Shown here piece after piece: positions 1-8,302 of a DNA stretch of 64,000 nucleotides. Position 1 is the stretch's first letter; each line of letters begins with the position of its first letter. The stretch spans positions 124,001-188,000 of the forward strand of contig NZ_JABMKX010000007.1 of assembly GCF_013204885.1 (NCBI RefSeq). The letters run 5' to 3'. Origin of the DNA: Paenibacillus tritici. Lineage in GTDB: Bacteria; Bacillota; Bacilli; Paenibacillales; Paenibacillaceae. The notes under the pieces were generated by a model. It was not told where the DNA came from, searched no databases, and worked only from the letters and a program-made list of their open reading frames with translations. The position numbers and the translations under genes are program-made.

Positions 1-1
1 T

Positions 2-73
2 CCGTATATTAATCTCTATTTTGGAGTGGGAGGACAAGAAGCATATTCTTTAAAAACACTACTTGGACTTTAA
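2..73 (+). CDS. possible 3' end of an upstream gene (partial)
   Basis: Frame 2 is open from the window edge to a TAA at 71-73 and would give 23 residues ending in KTLLGL. A second frame is also open over most of this stretch, so the assignment is weak. The following 110 bases up to the next gene hold a GGCTGGG...CCCAGCC hairpin (about 104-136) without a clear T run and nothing else recognisable. Confidence 0.25.
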   Translation, partial: PYINLYFGVGGQEAYSLKTLLGL

Positions 74-184
74 AGCAATGCCATAAGGTGTTCCTTTCCC
101 AGTTGGCTGGGCGTCACAGACACCCAGCCTTACATTCTCCCTGGAGTCACAGCAACCTCAGGACAGTCACCATACGATCACCCA

Positions 185-1114
185 TTATTGTTCCTCTGGA
201 ATATCCACAATAATATAATTTTCCTTCAGCTTAGGTTGAGGAACCTCGGCTTCTTTATAAATAACCTCATTCCAATTCCCCTTATTTATCAAACCATACC
301 CCGTGGAAGTGATATGAGGCATCCAGCGAAAGCTTGCGAAGGTCGTAGCTGTAAAATCCGGTAAGGAACCATTCTCCTGCGTAAGAGCGCGGTTAATGAA
401 ATACAGGTTACCTTGCTTGCCGGCCTTGTCGCCAGTGAGAGCTTGCCACTTAAGGTAAGCTGTGTTCTGCGTCAATTGATAATAACGGATTACATTATTA
501 TTGACCTCGATGAACCGGTCTTTGGTCGTTGCCGGAAAATAATACTGGAGACTGGCGGTCTCCAGAGAAGGTTCAAAGTCCTCCGTGAGCTGTGACACTC
601 TGGGAAGATTAATCGCAGCATTCCTTGCCGTGCTTAACTCGCTGCTCTTCAGATCAGCCAACAATTTCGCGCCTGGTTTGGACACAAATGCCGTTTGGGT
701 GTTGGGATTCCAAGTTACGGAACCGTCCAGAGCTTCGGCAACAAAACGTAAAGGAATCATGGTCTTGCCCTTATGAATAAAGGGAGCAGCGCTTAAGGAC
801 ACGGAGGCTCCATTTTTCAGGGCTGTGGTATGATTTATGGTCAACTGCAGGCTGGTGCCGCTCCCCTTCACGGTTACCTGCTTAGTCGTATTATTCCAGG
901 CAAACGTTAATCCGCCCAAGCTTTGGAGTGAAGTCAGGCTAAAAAACACCTGATTATTCTTATTAAGAATATCTTTGGTCTCTAAATCGTTATTATTCAC
1001 AACTACTTGTGTTCCTTTTGGAGCCGGACCCGCTGCGGACGCCGTATGCGCTACCGGTGCCAGCAGCGCAGCACATAGAATAACAGATGAACCTAGGAGT
1101 AACTTCCTCATCAT
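185..1114 (-). CDS. secreted copper amine oxidase N-terminal-domain-like (stalk) protein
   Basis: Exported protein of about 309 residues. A Lys/Arg start followed by a hydrophobic stretch and an AxA site (about residues 1-28) forms a signal peptide. The following 100-120 residues, with the pattern 'PFIHKGKTMIPLRFVAEAL' and 'VTWNP', match the copper amine oxidase N-terminal-like domain that is common in Paenibacillus wall proteins and is not itself an enzyme. The C-terminal half is not recognised. The longest frame begins with GTG followed by two ATG codons; GGAGG lies 5-8 bases upstream of those ATGs, so an ATG is the likely start. It stands alone on the minus strand, 60 bp beyond the end of the next minus-strand gene. 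Role is inferred to be cell-wall or extracellular. Confidence 0.8.
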   Translation of the reverse strand: MMRKLLLGSSVILCAALLAPVAHTASAAGPAPKGTQVVVNNNDLETKDILNKNNQVFFSLTSLQSLGGLTFAWNNTTKQVTVKGSGTSLQLTINHTTALKNGASVSLSAAPFIHKGKTMIPLRFVAEALDGSVTWNPNTQTAFVSKPGAKLLADLKSSELSTARNAAINLPRVSQLTEDFEPSLETASLQYYFPATTKDRFIEVNNNVIRYYQLTQNTAYLKWQALTGDKAGKQGNLYFINRALTQENGSLPDFTATTFASFRWMPHITSTGYGLINKGNWNEVIYKEAEVPQPKLKENYIIVDIPEEQ

Positions 1115-1179
1115 CACAACCTCCTGAATTTTACATTCCTTTATAGTAGAGACGCAAAAAAATCCAAAAAGTTCCTAGT

Positions 1180-2910
1180 CTAATCCAGCTCCGCACGTGA
1201 GAACAGATCGCGGATGAGCGCGTCATCCTCGCAAGCCTGCTTGAAGGCAGTCGCGAAGGCGACAAGCGCATCACCATCGGACGAATAGGCGCAGAACATA
1301 TCTGCCTCCGGATCGAAGCGGACAATACCGGCCAGCTCAGGCATCTTTTCCTCCAGGAATACCGCGGCCAGAGATGCCCAATCATATCCATTTCCCTCGA
1401 AGCCTTCCTCTTCCCGTGTGGCGAATACCTCTGTCCTATAATTGCCAACGTTCAGAATCACCGATTTCCCGCCATTCTCCTGCTCCACGATTATAAAAGG
1501 CTTCAGGTCCACAGCATCCGCGATTTCTGCCTGCTTCAGCTTCTTCAGCAATTGTTCCTTCGCCTCATCCGTGAACCGGAGCGCCCCCTCCGTCTCCACG
1601 ATCATTCCCTGCCGGACCCGGTCATCCAGCCAGTCCGAGATGAAGCCCGGGGCATATCCGCCTGTGCTGAATTCACCGCCGAACGCGATCATTTTGGAAT
1701 ACACCTCAAGATACTGGTCACGGCTCGTATTCGGGTAAGCGCTGGTATAGAGCCAGAACTGGAGATCATACATCAAGGTGGAGCGTTCGTCCGCGTGAAG
1801 AGAGAAATGGCCCTTCTCCTCTACGATGGAGGTGCAGATCTTGCGGATAATCCCTTCTATACCGTCCACTTCCGTAACCTTATCGCACAGCTCCTGAAGC
1901 AGCGGAGAGAACGGCGCGGACGCTACCTTCTGCAGATCCTCCTGCTTATCCTCCTCCGAGGTATCATAGACCTCCTCGTTCACCAGCCCGCGAATGAAGG
2001 TCTCATAGTCCGGGGCCAGGAACGTAATCTCATAGTTGCTCTCCTGGTCCACATGAATCACCTCAGGTTCCCCTTCCGGGCCGCAGTGACGGTAATCCAG
2101 CATAATGACATCATGTCCTGCGGAAGGACAGTCACCGAAAACCACGCCGATATCGGGGTAGCCCCACTCCTCAATCATGAAGCGGCTGCCCAGCTCCCCG
2201 CAGAGGGAATAGCTTTTGTCACGGCCGATCCCGGCAATTCCGGATATTGCAACATGATCTTCAGACCAGGAAGTGGGTTCATTCACCGGAAAACACGTAT
2301 TGAGCGGAATCCCGCCGTTATGCTGCTTCATCATGGAGATGTAAGAGGCCGGCAGCTTATAACCCAGCTCCTGCTCCACAGAGGCAATCAGCTCGTCACT
2401 GGGCAGCGGGGACACATACTCCTTCAGGGCATAATCACTGTCCTCCCAGAAGTCCGCGCAATAGTCGAGGAATGCACCAAGGTCTCTACCGCCACCCTCT
2501 CTATTCACCTTCAAGGCCTCCAGCGCTTCGGCGCGTCTTGCCTGCTCTCTTGTCTCACGCCGGGCGCCTTCCCGGCTCCACTCCAGCATTCTCGCGGTAT
2601 CCCCATCTCCCGGCTCCAGCGCCTCCGCACGTTCAAACGCATGAATAGCCTGCTCATACTGCTTCAGGTGATAGTAGGAATACCCTATGCGGAATTGCCA
2701 CAGCGGATCATCCCCGCCTTCCTTGGAGATGCTGCGCAGGTGCTCCAGCGCCTCCCCGTATTCACCCAGGTTATTGTAAGCTCTGCCTAATTGGCCGATA
2801 CACTCATAATCTCTTGCAGCCGGCGGAATATCCAGAATACGGTCCACAATCTGCTGATATTCATCTTCATCATGCCAACGCTTCACCTGTTCCAGCAACG
2901 CCTCATCCAT
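1180..2910 (-). CDS. TPR-SUKH(SMI1/KNR4)-Imm51-like multidomain protein, putative multi-immunity protein
   Basis: About 576 residues, cytoplasmic, no signal peptide. In order: tetratricopeptide-like helices (about residues 1-135), a SUKH/SMI1-KNR4 fold (about 165-315, beginning at the typical LPSDELIASVEQELGYKLP-type segment and containing GIAGIGRDKS), an unrecognised helical linker (about 320-465), and a C-terminal part (about 467-576) with GNGYDWASLAAVFLEEK and MFCAYSSD that resembles immunity protein family Imm51. SUKH and Imm51 are both immunity families of polymorphic toxin systems, so a polyimmunity role is inferred; no toxin gene lies beside it. The annotated frame could start 90 bases earlier, but ATG at 2910 has AGGGGGG 8 bases upstream. 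The N-terminal TPR part is strikingly similar to the stand-alone TPR protein at 13041-13499. Confidence 0.75.
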   Translation of the reverse strand: MDEALLEQVKRWHDEDEYQQIVDRILDIPPAARDYECIGQLGRAYNNLGEYGEALEHLRSISKEGGDDPLWQFRIGYSYYHLKQYEQAIHAFERAEALEPGDGDTARMLEWSREGARRETREQARRAEALEALKVNREGGGRDLGAFLDYCADFWEDSDYALKEYVSPLPSDELIASVEQELGYKLPASYISMMKQHNGGIPLNTCFPVNEPTSWSEDHVAISGIAGIGRDKSYSLCGELGSRFMIEEWGYPDIGVVFGDCPSAGHDVIMLDYRHCGPEGEPEVIHVDQESNYEITFLAPDYETFIRGLVNEEVYDTSEEDKQEDLQKVASAPFSPLLQELCDKVTEVDGIEGIIRKICTSIVEEKGHFSLHADERSTLMYDLQFWLYTSAYPNTSRDQYLEVYSKMIAFGGEFSTGGYAPGFISDWLDDRVRQGMIVETEGALRFTDEAKEQLLKKLKQAEIADAVDLKPFIIVEQENGGKSVILNVGNYRTEVFATREEEGFEGNGYDWASLAAVFLEEKMPELAGIVRFDPEADMFCAYSSDGDALVAFATAFKQACEDDALIRDLFSRAELD

Positions 2911-3068
2911 GCCTTTGGCCCCCCTAATTGGACACTGCAAAACAAGCCTGTCCCCAATTCCGCAGGACTGCTTGTTGTCAGTATATTCGCTATTACCCAT
3001 TCACCGGAAAAGCACAAATAGAAACGGCTACGCCGTCCTTTTAAGGTGACCCTATAACAGTCCATCTC

Positions 3069-3088
3069 AAAAAGAGGCCGCCTCGGCC
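3069..3088 (-). terminator. intrinsic terminator of the arsR-AHSA1 operon
   Basis: On the minus strand GGCCG-AGG-CGGCC is followed by TC and five T. It lies 57 bp past the AHSA1 stop codon, in the right direction for that operon. Confidence 0.6.
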
Positions 3089-3144
3089 GGATATCCGGCA
3101 TCAAGACAACCTCTCTATGAACGTTCAACCTATATTCCGTCAAG

Positions 3145-3654
3145 TTACTGAATGGATTGCAAGTGCTCTTCAAGCCGGTCCCAGGTTTCGGTGATCCCTT
3201 GCTCCATCCCCATATCCATGACCGTCTTAAGCGCTTCCTCCGAATCATACTTCGACCGGCTGACCAGCTTCGTCCCCCCCTCAACCTCTTCGAACCTCAT
3301 ACTGACCAGTGTGGACGGCATCCCTTCCGTCTCATTGCCTTCGGCATCGGAGAAGTAATCGGTATAGTCGAATCTCTCGCCATCGACAATCTCATGGTAG
3401 ACGCCCTTGCCCCAGGATTCCATTCCGAAGAATTCCCCCTGCTTCTCATCCACACACTTCATACAATAATGCCAGATGCCGCCCGGACGAAAATCAACAG
3501 TGCAGAAGGGAACAATCCAGCCGCGCGGTCCCCACCACTGCTTCAGATGCTCTGCCTCAGAGAATACTTTGAATACCAGCTCACGCGGGGCATTGAATAC
3601 ACGTTCCAGAACCAGCTCAAGACCTTCTACTCGGGAAATCATTGTTCCAGACAT
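3145..3654 (-). CDS. SRPBCC/AHSA1-family protein
   Basis: About 169 residues with the AHSA1 (activator of Hsp90 ATPase homologue 1-like) signature: an N-terminal 'RVFNAPRELVFKVFSEAEHLKQWW' type segment (split here at RVFNAPRELVFKVF and EHLKQWWGP), GGIWHYCM in the middle, and a C-terminal TETWDRLEEHL helix. The START-like fold binds small hydrophobic ligands; the ligand is unknown. The ATG at 3654 is chosen over an upstream ATG at 3681 because AGGAGGG sits 7 bases before it. The gene follows arsR by 23 bp and the pair is a very common Firmicute arrangement in which the ArsR protein controls both genes. Confidence 0.88.
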   Translation of the reverse strand: MSGTMISRVEGLELVLERVFNAPRELVFKVFSEAEHLKQWWGPRGWIVPFCTVDFRPGGIWHYCMKCVDEKQGEFFGMESWGKGVYHEIVDGERFDYTDYFSDAEGNETEGMPSTLVSMRFEEVEGGTKLVSRSKYDSEEALKTVMDMGMEQGITETWDRLEEHLQSIQ

Positions 3655-3677
3655 TCCTAATCCCTCCTGATAGTCAT

Positions 3678-4001
3678 TCATTTGTCTTCGGACTGCAGCT
3701 GCCGCAGATAATCATCCAGATTGTCGAAGCGTTCATTCCACAGCTTGCGGTAAGCTTCCAGCCAGGTATCCATAGCCTCCAGCGGCTCCGTACGCAACCT
3801 GTAGTTCCGGCGGTTAGCCGCCGCTTCCACCTCAACCAGTCCGGCTTCCAGCAGCACACGCAAATGCTTCGAGGCCTGGGGCTGACGGAGCGCGAGCCGC
3901 TCGGCGATATCGCCTACGCTCATAGGCCCGTCCTTCAGGATCTCAACCATCCGCAGGCGGGTAGGCTCAGCAAGTGCGCTAAATGTCATTGTGTCCATCA
4001 T
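3678..4001 (-). CDS. ArsR-family winged-helix transcriptional regulator
   Basis: About 107 residues with an ArsR-type winged helix: MTFSALAEPTRLRMVEILK at the N-terminus, a recognition helix region RQPQASKHLRVLLEAGLV, and the NRRNYRL wing. No obvious Cys-rich metal site is present, so it belongs to the non-metal branch that is usually paired with AHSA1/SRPBCC proteins. A longer frame begins at 4043, but the predicted promoter puts transcription start near 4041, which rules that ATG out. The ATG at 4001 has AAGGA 8 bases upstream; 4007 is an alternative. It is inferred to autoregulate through the palindromes in its promoter. Confidence 0.88.
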   Translation of the reverse strand: MMDTMTFSALAEPTRLRMVEILKDGPMSVGDIAERLALRQPQASKHLRVLLEAGLVEVEAAANRRNYRLRTEPLEAMDTWLEAYRKLWNERFDNLDDYLRQLQSEDK

Positions 4002-4047
4002 TTCCATATTCCTTTTATACAGCCTTTTAGTATCCGGGTACATTCTT

Positions 4048-4085
4048 AATATATCTTATCAGGAATATTCCTGTCAAGGAATATT
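4048..4085 (-). promoter_or_regulatory. arsR-AHSA1 promoter with overlapping palindromic operator
   Basis: Minus strand: TTGACA (4077-4072) and TATATT (4053-4048) with an 18-bp spacer (17 bp to ATATAT). The 12-bp perfect palindrome AGGAATATTCCT (4061-4072) lies between the boxes, and AATATTCC-N6-GGAATATT (4064-4085) overlaps the -35. This geometry fits repression by the downstream ArsR protein; binding is inferred. Confidence 0.7.
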
Positions 4086-4102
4086 GTTAGGATTTCTTAT
4101 CT

Positions 4103-4561
4103 CTATTTAAGCAGATTTTCACCTGCTTCTTCCAGCGAAGGAAGGAGATTCTTATGATCTATTGGCGATGACATAACGATCAGAATCGTATAATTCCCGT
4201 ATTTATCACACTGATTCCCAAACTCCTCAAGGCCCTGTGTAGAGTCGGACATGACTTTTAACAGATAATTGTGTTCTCCGCTGATGCGGTAGCACTCTAC
4301 GACATCGGGATGGGCACGGCAGAAGTCCACAAAAGCATGACACTCTCTGGAGTGGAAAAGGATATAAGCCGCGGCCTGCTTCCCGATCTTCTCCGGCGAG
4401 ATAATTGTCCGGTACTCCTTGATCACCCCGCTTTCCTCCATACGCTTAACTCTTTCCGTTACTGCTGGCTGAGACAGACCTACGCTCTTCCCCAGCTCTG
4501 TCATAGAGATTCTCGCCTGATTTTGCAGATGGAACAGAATTTGCTTATCAATAGAGTCCAT
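4103..4561 (-). CDS. Lrp/AsnC-family transcriptional regulator
   Basis: 152 residues. The N-terminal HTH begins MDSIDKQILFHLQNQARIS and has the recognition helix LSQPAVTERVKRMEESGVI; the C-terminal half is the RAM (AsnC-type) ligand-binding domain with YLLKVMSDS. The family forms octamers that bind amino acids and DNA. The RBS AAAGGAGAGG precedes the ATG. It is transcribed divergently from the serine hydrolase-MFS operon across a 177-bp AT-rich gap carrying repeated TTAACTT motifs, so local control of that operon and of itself is likely. Confidence 0.9.
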   Translation of the reverse strand: MDSIDKQILFHLQNQARISMTELGKSVGLSQPAVTERVKRMEESGVIKEYRTIISPEKIGKQAAAYILFHSRECHAFVDFCRAHPDVVECYRISGEHNYLLKVMSDSTQGLEEFGNQCDKYGNYTILIVMSSPIDHKNLLPSLEEAGENLLK

Positions 4562-4605
4562 TGTTGACCTCTCCTTTAATTTTAAGATTATTTATTTGAA
4601 ATCCC

Positions 4606-4683
4606 TTAACTTTAAATGTATAAGGCGGATTTTAACGTTAATGGCTCATGTATTCAAGTTAATTTATTTTATATACTTAACTT
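4606..4683. promoter_or_regulatory. candidate Lrp-type operator boxes in divergent intergenic region
   Basis: TTAACTT occurs at 4606-4612 and 4677-4683 and in reverse (AAGTTAA) at 4656-4662; the last two form an inverted repeat with a 14-bp AT-rich centre. Spaced AT-rich half-sites fit a wrapping Lrp-family regulator. No high-quality -35/-10 pair was identified. Confidence 0.4.
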
Positions 4684-4738
4684 ACAATAGTAAAGCAGAA
4701 ATGGTTACTGCTTTAACTGTAGCGAAAGGATGTTGAGT

Positions 4739-5911
4739 ATGCTCTATTCGAACACCATGAACCCTAACCGTCTCCCGGAACGCATTAATAAGGTCATCGA
4801 CAAGACATTAACAGACAAGCGTCTGGCAGGTGTTGTCATAAAGGTAACATTAGACGGGCAACTCATCTATAGCCGTGCTGCTGGTTATGCGAGCCGCGAG
4901 CTCAACCAGCCTATGCGGGAAGACGCCTTGTTCCGGCTCGCCTCGGTATCCAAACCGTATACCTCTACGGCTGCTCTGATTCTGGTGGCGCAAGGGCGCC
5001 TGAAGCTGGATGACCGTGTAGACCGGTGGCTGCCGGGCTTTCAGCCACGGCTTGAGAACGGAGAGACTCCAGCAATGACAGTCCGTCACTTAATGACACA
5101 CACTGCCGGTCTGACCTACCGCTTCTTTCAGGAAGAAGGCGGTTCCTATGAGCAGGCTGGCATATCCGATGGCATGGATCAGTCCGGTATCACGCTTGAA
5201 GAGAACCTGAAGCGGCTCGCTTCTGTTCCGCTTCTCTATCATCCTGGCACCCAGTGGAGATATTCTATCGCAACAGATGTGCTGGGAGCAGTAATTGCTA
5301 ACGTTAGCGGGAACACGCTCAGTGAAACGGTCCGCTCACTTATTACTCGCCCCCTCGATCTGACGGATACCAGCTTCGTTGCCGTAGACCCGCAGCGCCT
5401 GGCCTCAGCTTATGCCGATGATGTTCCCGGACTGCGGCTTATGGAGAATCCGGACAGATTGGCCTTCGTAGAAGGAACGGCAGGCTTCCGCCTTGCCCCG
5501 GACCGGGCGTTAGACAGCACTGCCTTTCCTTCCGGCGGAGCCGGCATGGTCGGCAGTGCGGGAGACTTCCTGCAGCTGCTGGAGACGTTGCGCAAAGGCG
5601 GTGCGCCGCTATTGCCGGAGTCTCTGGTCCGCGAAATGACGGCCAACCAGATTGGCGATCTGCCCATGCCCTTCTGGCCGGGACGGGGTTTCGGCCTCGG
5701 GATGACCGTCCTTAAAGATCCTGCTGCCGCCAACACTGCGGAGTCCCTTGGCACTTGGCGCATGGGCGGTACCTATGGCCATTCGTGGTTCGTCGATGTC
5801 AAGCAGCGGCTAAGCGTGGTAGCCTTCACCAATACCGCACTGGAGGGTATGTCTGGTCCATTCACGGTTGACCTGTGCAATGCCATCTACGGCAGATTGG
5901 ACCCGTCATGA
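4739..5911 (+). CDS. serine hydrolase, beta-lactamase/class C (esterase or DD-peptidase-like) family
   Basis: About 390 residues of the beta-lactamase fold (class C, EstB/AmpH-like). The SxxK catalytic motif is SVSK (residues 69-72 from the chosen start), a YSIATDVLG segment supplies the YxN-like tyrosine, and YGHSW near the C-terminus is the third box. No signal peptide is visible, so it is probably cytoplasmic or an esterase rather than a wall enzyme. The ATG at 4739 is chosen because AAAGGA lies 8 bases upstream; an ATG at 4730 abuts that site. The next gene overlaps it by ATGA, so the two are translationally coupled. Substrate unknown. Confidence 0.85.
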   Translation: MLYSNTMNPNRLPERINKVIDKTLTDKRLAGVVIKVTLDGQLIYSRAAGYASRELNQPMREDALFRLASVSKPYTSTAALILVAQGRLKLDDRVDRWLPGFQPRLENGETPAMTVRHLMTHTAGLTYRFFQEEGGSYEQAGISDGMDQSGITLEENLKRLASVPLLYHPGTQWRYSIATDVLGAVIANVSGNTLSETVRSLITRPLDLTDTSFVAVDPQRLASAYADDVPGLRLMENPDRLAFVEGTAGFRLAPDRALDSTAFPSGGAGMVGSAGDFLQLLETLRKGGAPLLPESLVREMTANQIGDLPMPFWPGRGFGLGMTVLKDPAAANTAESLGTWRMGGTYGHSWFVDVKQRLSVVAFTNTALEGMSGPFTVDLCNAIYGRLDPS

Positions 5912-7161
5912 ACAACACTAATGAGACAATCGCGATGAGCAGCGGCACAATTGCTTCTCCGCAGCAAAGCCCCCCTCCCCCTGCCCCAGAGCGTCTTCCC
6001 TGGGCTGGATTGATTGCTTTGGCAATGACCGGGTTTATCTGTATTCTGACGGAGACGATTCCCGCCGGACTCCTCCTTCAGATCAGTACGGGTCTTGGAG
6101 TAACAGAGGCCATGGCAGGTCAGCTTGTTACCCTCTATGCCCTGGGCTCGTTACTTGCCGCCATTCCATTGACCACAGTAACACGCGGCTGGAGGCGGAG
6201 ACCTCTACTGTTACTATGCATCCTTGGCTTCCTCATATTCAATACCGTTACTGCCGTATCTTCGAGTTATCCTCTGACCCTTGCGGCCCGTTTCTTCGCG
6301 GGTGTGTGCGCGGGTGTCCTGTGGGGAATGATCGCAGGCTATGCCCGGCGCATGGTACCAGAGCAGCTTAAGGGACGGGCTATGGCTATTGCAATGGCGG
6401 GGACACCGCTGGCCCTGGCGCTTGGAGTCCCTGCCGGAACGTTCCTGGGTGACCTTGCAGGCTGGCGTAATATTTTTGGAGTCTTGTCACTGTTCGCTCT
6501 GCTGCTAACCCTTTGGATACTCTGGAAGCTGCCGGACTATCCGGGAGAAGCTGCGGATAAGCGGCTCCCGCTAAATAAGGTGTTCACAAGCCCGGGAGTG
6601 CGGCCGATCCTGTTTGTCGTGCTGGCCTGGGTACTGGCCCACAATATCCTATACACCTATATAGCACCGTACCTTACTCAGGCCGGACTATCCGGGCGCG
6701 TGGATCTGGTGCTTCTTATTTTCGGGATTACAGCACTTCTTGGCATCTGGTTAACAGGCGTGTGGATTGATCGTCATCTGAGGCTGCTGGTTCTGATTAG
6801 CCTGACCGCATTTGCGCTGGCATCTGTTCTGCTCAGCATTGGAAGCGGCAAGCCTGTTGTAATCTATCTGGTAGCTGCTGTATGGGGCTTAACGTTCGGG
6901 GGAGCAGCCACGCTACTGCAAACAGCCATTGCTACAGCTGGAGGAGAGAGCGCAGATGTAGCGCAATCCATGCTTGTAACCGCATGGAATCTGGCCATTG
7001 GCGGAGGCGGTATAGCTGGTGGAATTCTTCTCGAAACAACGGGTGTTGCATCGTTCCCATGGGCGTTGTTTGTCTTGCTGGCTCTTTCGGTATGGATAGT
7101 CCGGCGCAGCAGAACGCATGGGTTCCCTCCCGGAACCGTGGATATCCAGGGCGATAAATAA
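5908..7161 (+). CDS. MFS transporter, AraJ/YdhP-like efflux family
   Basis: About 417 residues with 12 predicted membrane segments after a proline-rich cytoplasmic N-terminus. Typical features of the DHA1/AraJ-type sugar or drug efflux group are TETIPAGLLLQIS in the first helix, RFFAGVCAGVLWGM in helix 4-5, and the motif WIDRHLR after helix 8. The start ATG overlaps the stop of the upstream hydrolase (ATGA). The operon with a hydrolase and a divergent Lrp-type regulator suggests export of an amino-acid-related or esterified compound, which is inference. A longer in-frame start at 5875 would lie inside the hydrolase gene. Confidence 0.85.
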   Translation: MNNTNETIAMSSGTIASPQQSPPPPAPERLPWAGLIALAMTGFICILTETIPAGLLLQISTGLGVTEAMAGQLVTLYALGSLLAAIPLTTVTRGWRRRPLLLLCILGFLIFNTVTAVSSSYPLTLAARFFAGVCAGVLWGMIAGYARRMVPEQLKGRAMAIAMAGTPLALALGVPAGTFLGDLAGWRNIFGVLSLFALLLTLWILWKLPDYPGEAADKRLPLNKVFTSPGVRPILFVVLAWVLAHNILYTYIAPYLTQAGLSGRVDLVLLIFGITALLGIWLTGVWIDRHLRLLVLISLTAFALASVLLSIGSGKPVVIYLVAAVWGLTFGGAATLLQTAIATAGGESADVAQSMLVTAWNLAIGGGGIAGGILLETTGVASFPWALFVLLALSVWIVRRSRTHGFPPGTVDIQGDK

Positions 7162-7227
7162 TTTCAATCCAATAAATGTAAGGCAACCTCACCATTCTCG
7201 TTCATCTCCCCCTGGTGCCATCCGGTA

Positions 7228-7350
7228 AAATGAGGTGAGGTGCATTAATAACACTTCATTGGCTCATTTGGCTCGCGTCTGCTGAAATGAGGTGCACTAA
7301 TACACTTCATTGGCTCATTTGGCCTGCGTCTGCTGAAATGAGGTGCACTT
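7228..7350. repeat. 51-bp tandem repeat, two full copies and a partial third
   Basis: Copies begin with AAATGAGGTG at 7228, 7285 and 7336. The second-to-third interval is exactly 51 bp; the first copy carries an extra GAGGTG duplication. The unit contains TTCATTGGCTCATTTGG and GCGTCTGCTG. It lies in the 290-bp gap between the convergent MFS and anti-sigma genes, which holds nothing else besides the terminator at its right end. Confidence 0.8.
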
Positions 7351-7378
7351 ATGCTCATATAACACCTTATATTTGCAC

Positions 7379-7408
7379 AAAAACAGCCGGGAACCTTCCC
7401 GGCTGTTC
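7379..7408 (-). terminator. intrinsic terminator of the ECF sigma/anti-sigma operon
   Basis: ACAGCCGGGA-N4-TCCCGGCTGT (7383-7406), followed on the minus strand by TTTTGTG. It is 46 bp past the anti-sigma stop codon. Confidence 0.8.
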
Positions 7409-7453
7409 TGCTTGAATAGCGATAGATTTCGCTATCTCTCCATATTCCCGCTG

Positions 7454-8302
7454 CTACCCCTGCTTAAGCGGCGCGGTCAGTATCTTCTTCCCGCGCGGGG
7501 TCTTTCCCGCCGCATCCGGTTCCAGCGTAACGGCTATGGTATCATAAGCCTTCGGGTCAAATGTATAATACAGCGCCCCGTTTCCGGCCTGTGAGATGAA
7601 GGTGCCCGCATTCACCGGTGCGTCCCCTTTCATCAGCCACACCTGATAGACCTCCGTACCTGTAAGCTCCGGCAGGTCTTGCGCCTGGATTATGAGGTGT
7701 GTACCGGAAGCATCTGCGGCAAGCGTTGCCACAGCCTTGGCGGATATCCCCTCTCCCGCGGGACTAAGCGTTACCGCTTCGTTCACCTTAAGCCCCTGCA
7801 GCGGCCCGGTGCCAGCAGTACTCTGCTGCTTCAGCTCTGCTACATTCCCGCGCAGTTGCCCGGTATAGATTAGCAGCAGCAGCACAGCCACAGCTAATCC
7901 GAGGCTTATATAACCCCGGAAGCGGGTTGGTCTAGGCGCCGGAATACTTAACTGGGGCAAGCCCTGTTCTGCGGAAGGAGCCTTAACCGGCTCACGCTCC
8001 ACGCTGCTGCGCTCTGCCGCAGGCTGAACCGTAAGGCCCGCATTCGGCTTAGCTGCCGGAGCCCCGGCATTTCCGGACTCTAACACCCGTGACAATATAC
8101 GTTCCTTCATGCCGGTGGGAGAGTCTATAGGCTCTGAGGCAAGAGGAAGATGGTCCAGTACCTGACGGTATTCAGCTACAAGCCTCCGGCATTCATCGCA
8201 ATCTGCTGCATGGGCAGCGAATTGCTGCATCTCTTCTGCCGTGAGTGCACCTAGAGCATATAATTCAACCCACTCGCAGAGTTCCTCGACCTGTTCACTC
8301 AT
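7454..8302 (-). CDS. anti-sigma factor with zinc-finger (ZAS) and RskA-type C-terminal domain
   Basis: About 282 residues. The N-terminal anti-sigma zinc finger has H31-x3-C35-x2-C38 (HAADCDEC). A Pro/Ala-rich linker precedes one membrane span near residues 132-150 (SLGLAVAVLLLLIYTG), and the extracellular part ending in EVYQVWLMKGDAPVNAG and FDPKAYDTIAVTLEP matches the anti-sigma-K (RskA) domain. It should hold the adjacent sigma factor at the membrane until a signal releases it. The ATG at 8302 has GGAGGG 9 bases upstream and overlaps the sigma stop by 8 bases; an ATG at 8308 is too close to the RBS. Confidence 0.9.
   Translation of the reverse strand: MSEQVEELCEWVELYALGALTAEEMQQFAAHAADCDECRRLVAEYRQVLDHLPLASEPIDSPTGMKERILSRVLESGNAGAPAAKPNAGLTVQPAAERSSVEREPVKAPSAEQGLPQLSIPAPRPTRFRGYISLGLAVAVLLLLIYTGQLRGNVAELKQQSTAGTGPLQGLKVNEAVTLSPAGEGISAKAVATLAADASGTHLIIQAQDLPELTGTEVYQVWLMKGDAPVNAGTFISQAGNGALYYTFDPKAYDTIAVTLEPDAAGKTPRGKKILTAPLKQG

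Noticed and set aside
1552..2790. 412-residue ORF on the plus strand
   Set aside because: It lies antisense to the clear TPR-SUKH-Imm51-like gene, has no RBS at its start and gives a sequence with no recognisable family.
4730..5911. beta-lactamase antibiotic resistance
   Set aside because: Although the fold is that of class C beta-lactamases, there is no signal peptide and the operon with an MFS exporter and Lrp-type regulator does not suggest drug resistance.
7228..7350. CRISPR-like repeats
   Set aside because: The units are directly adjacent tandem copies with no unique spacers between them.
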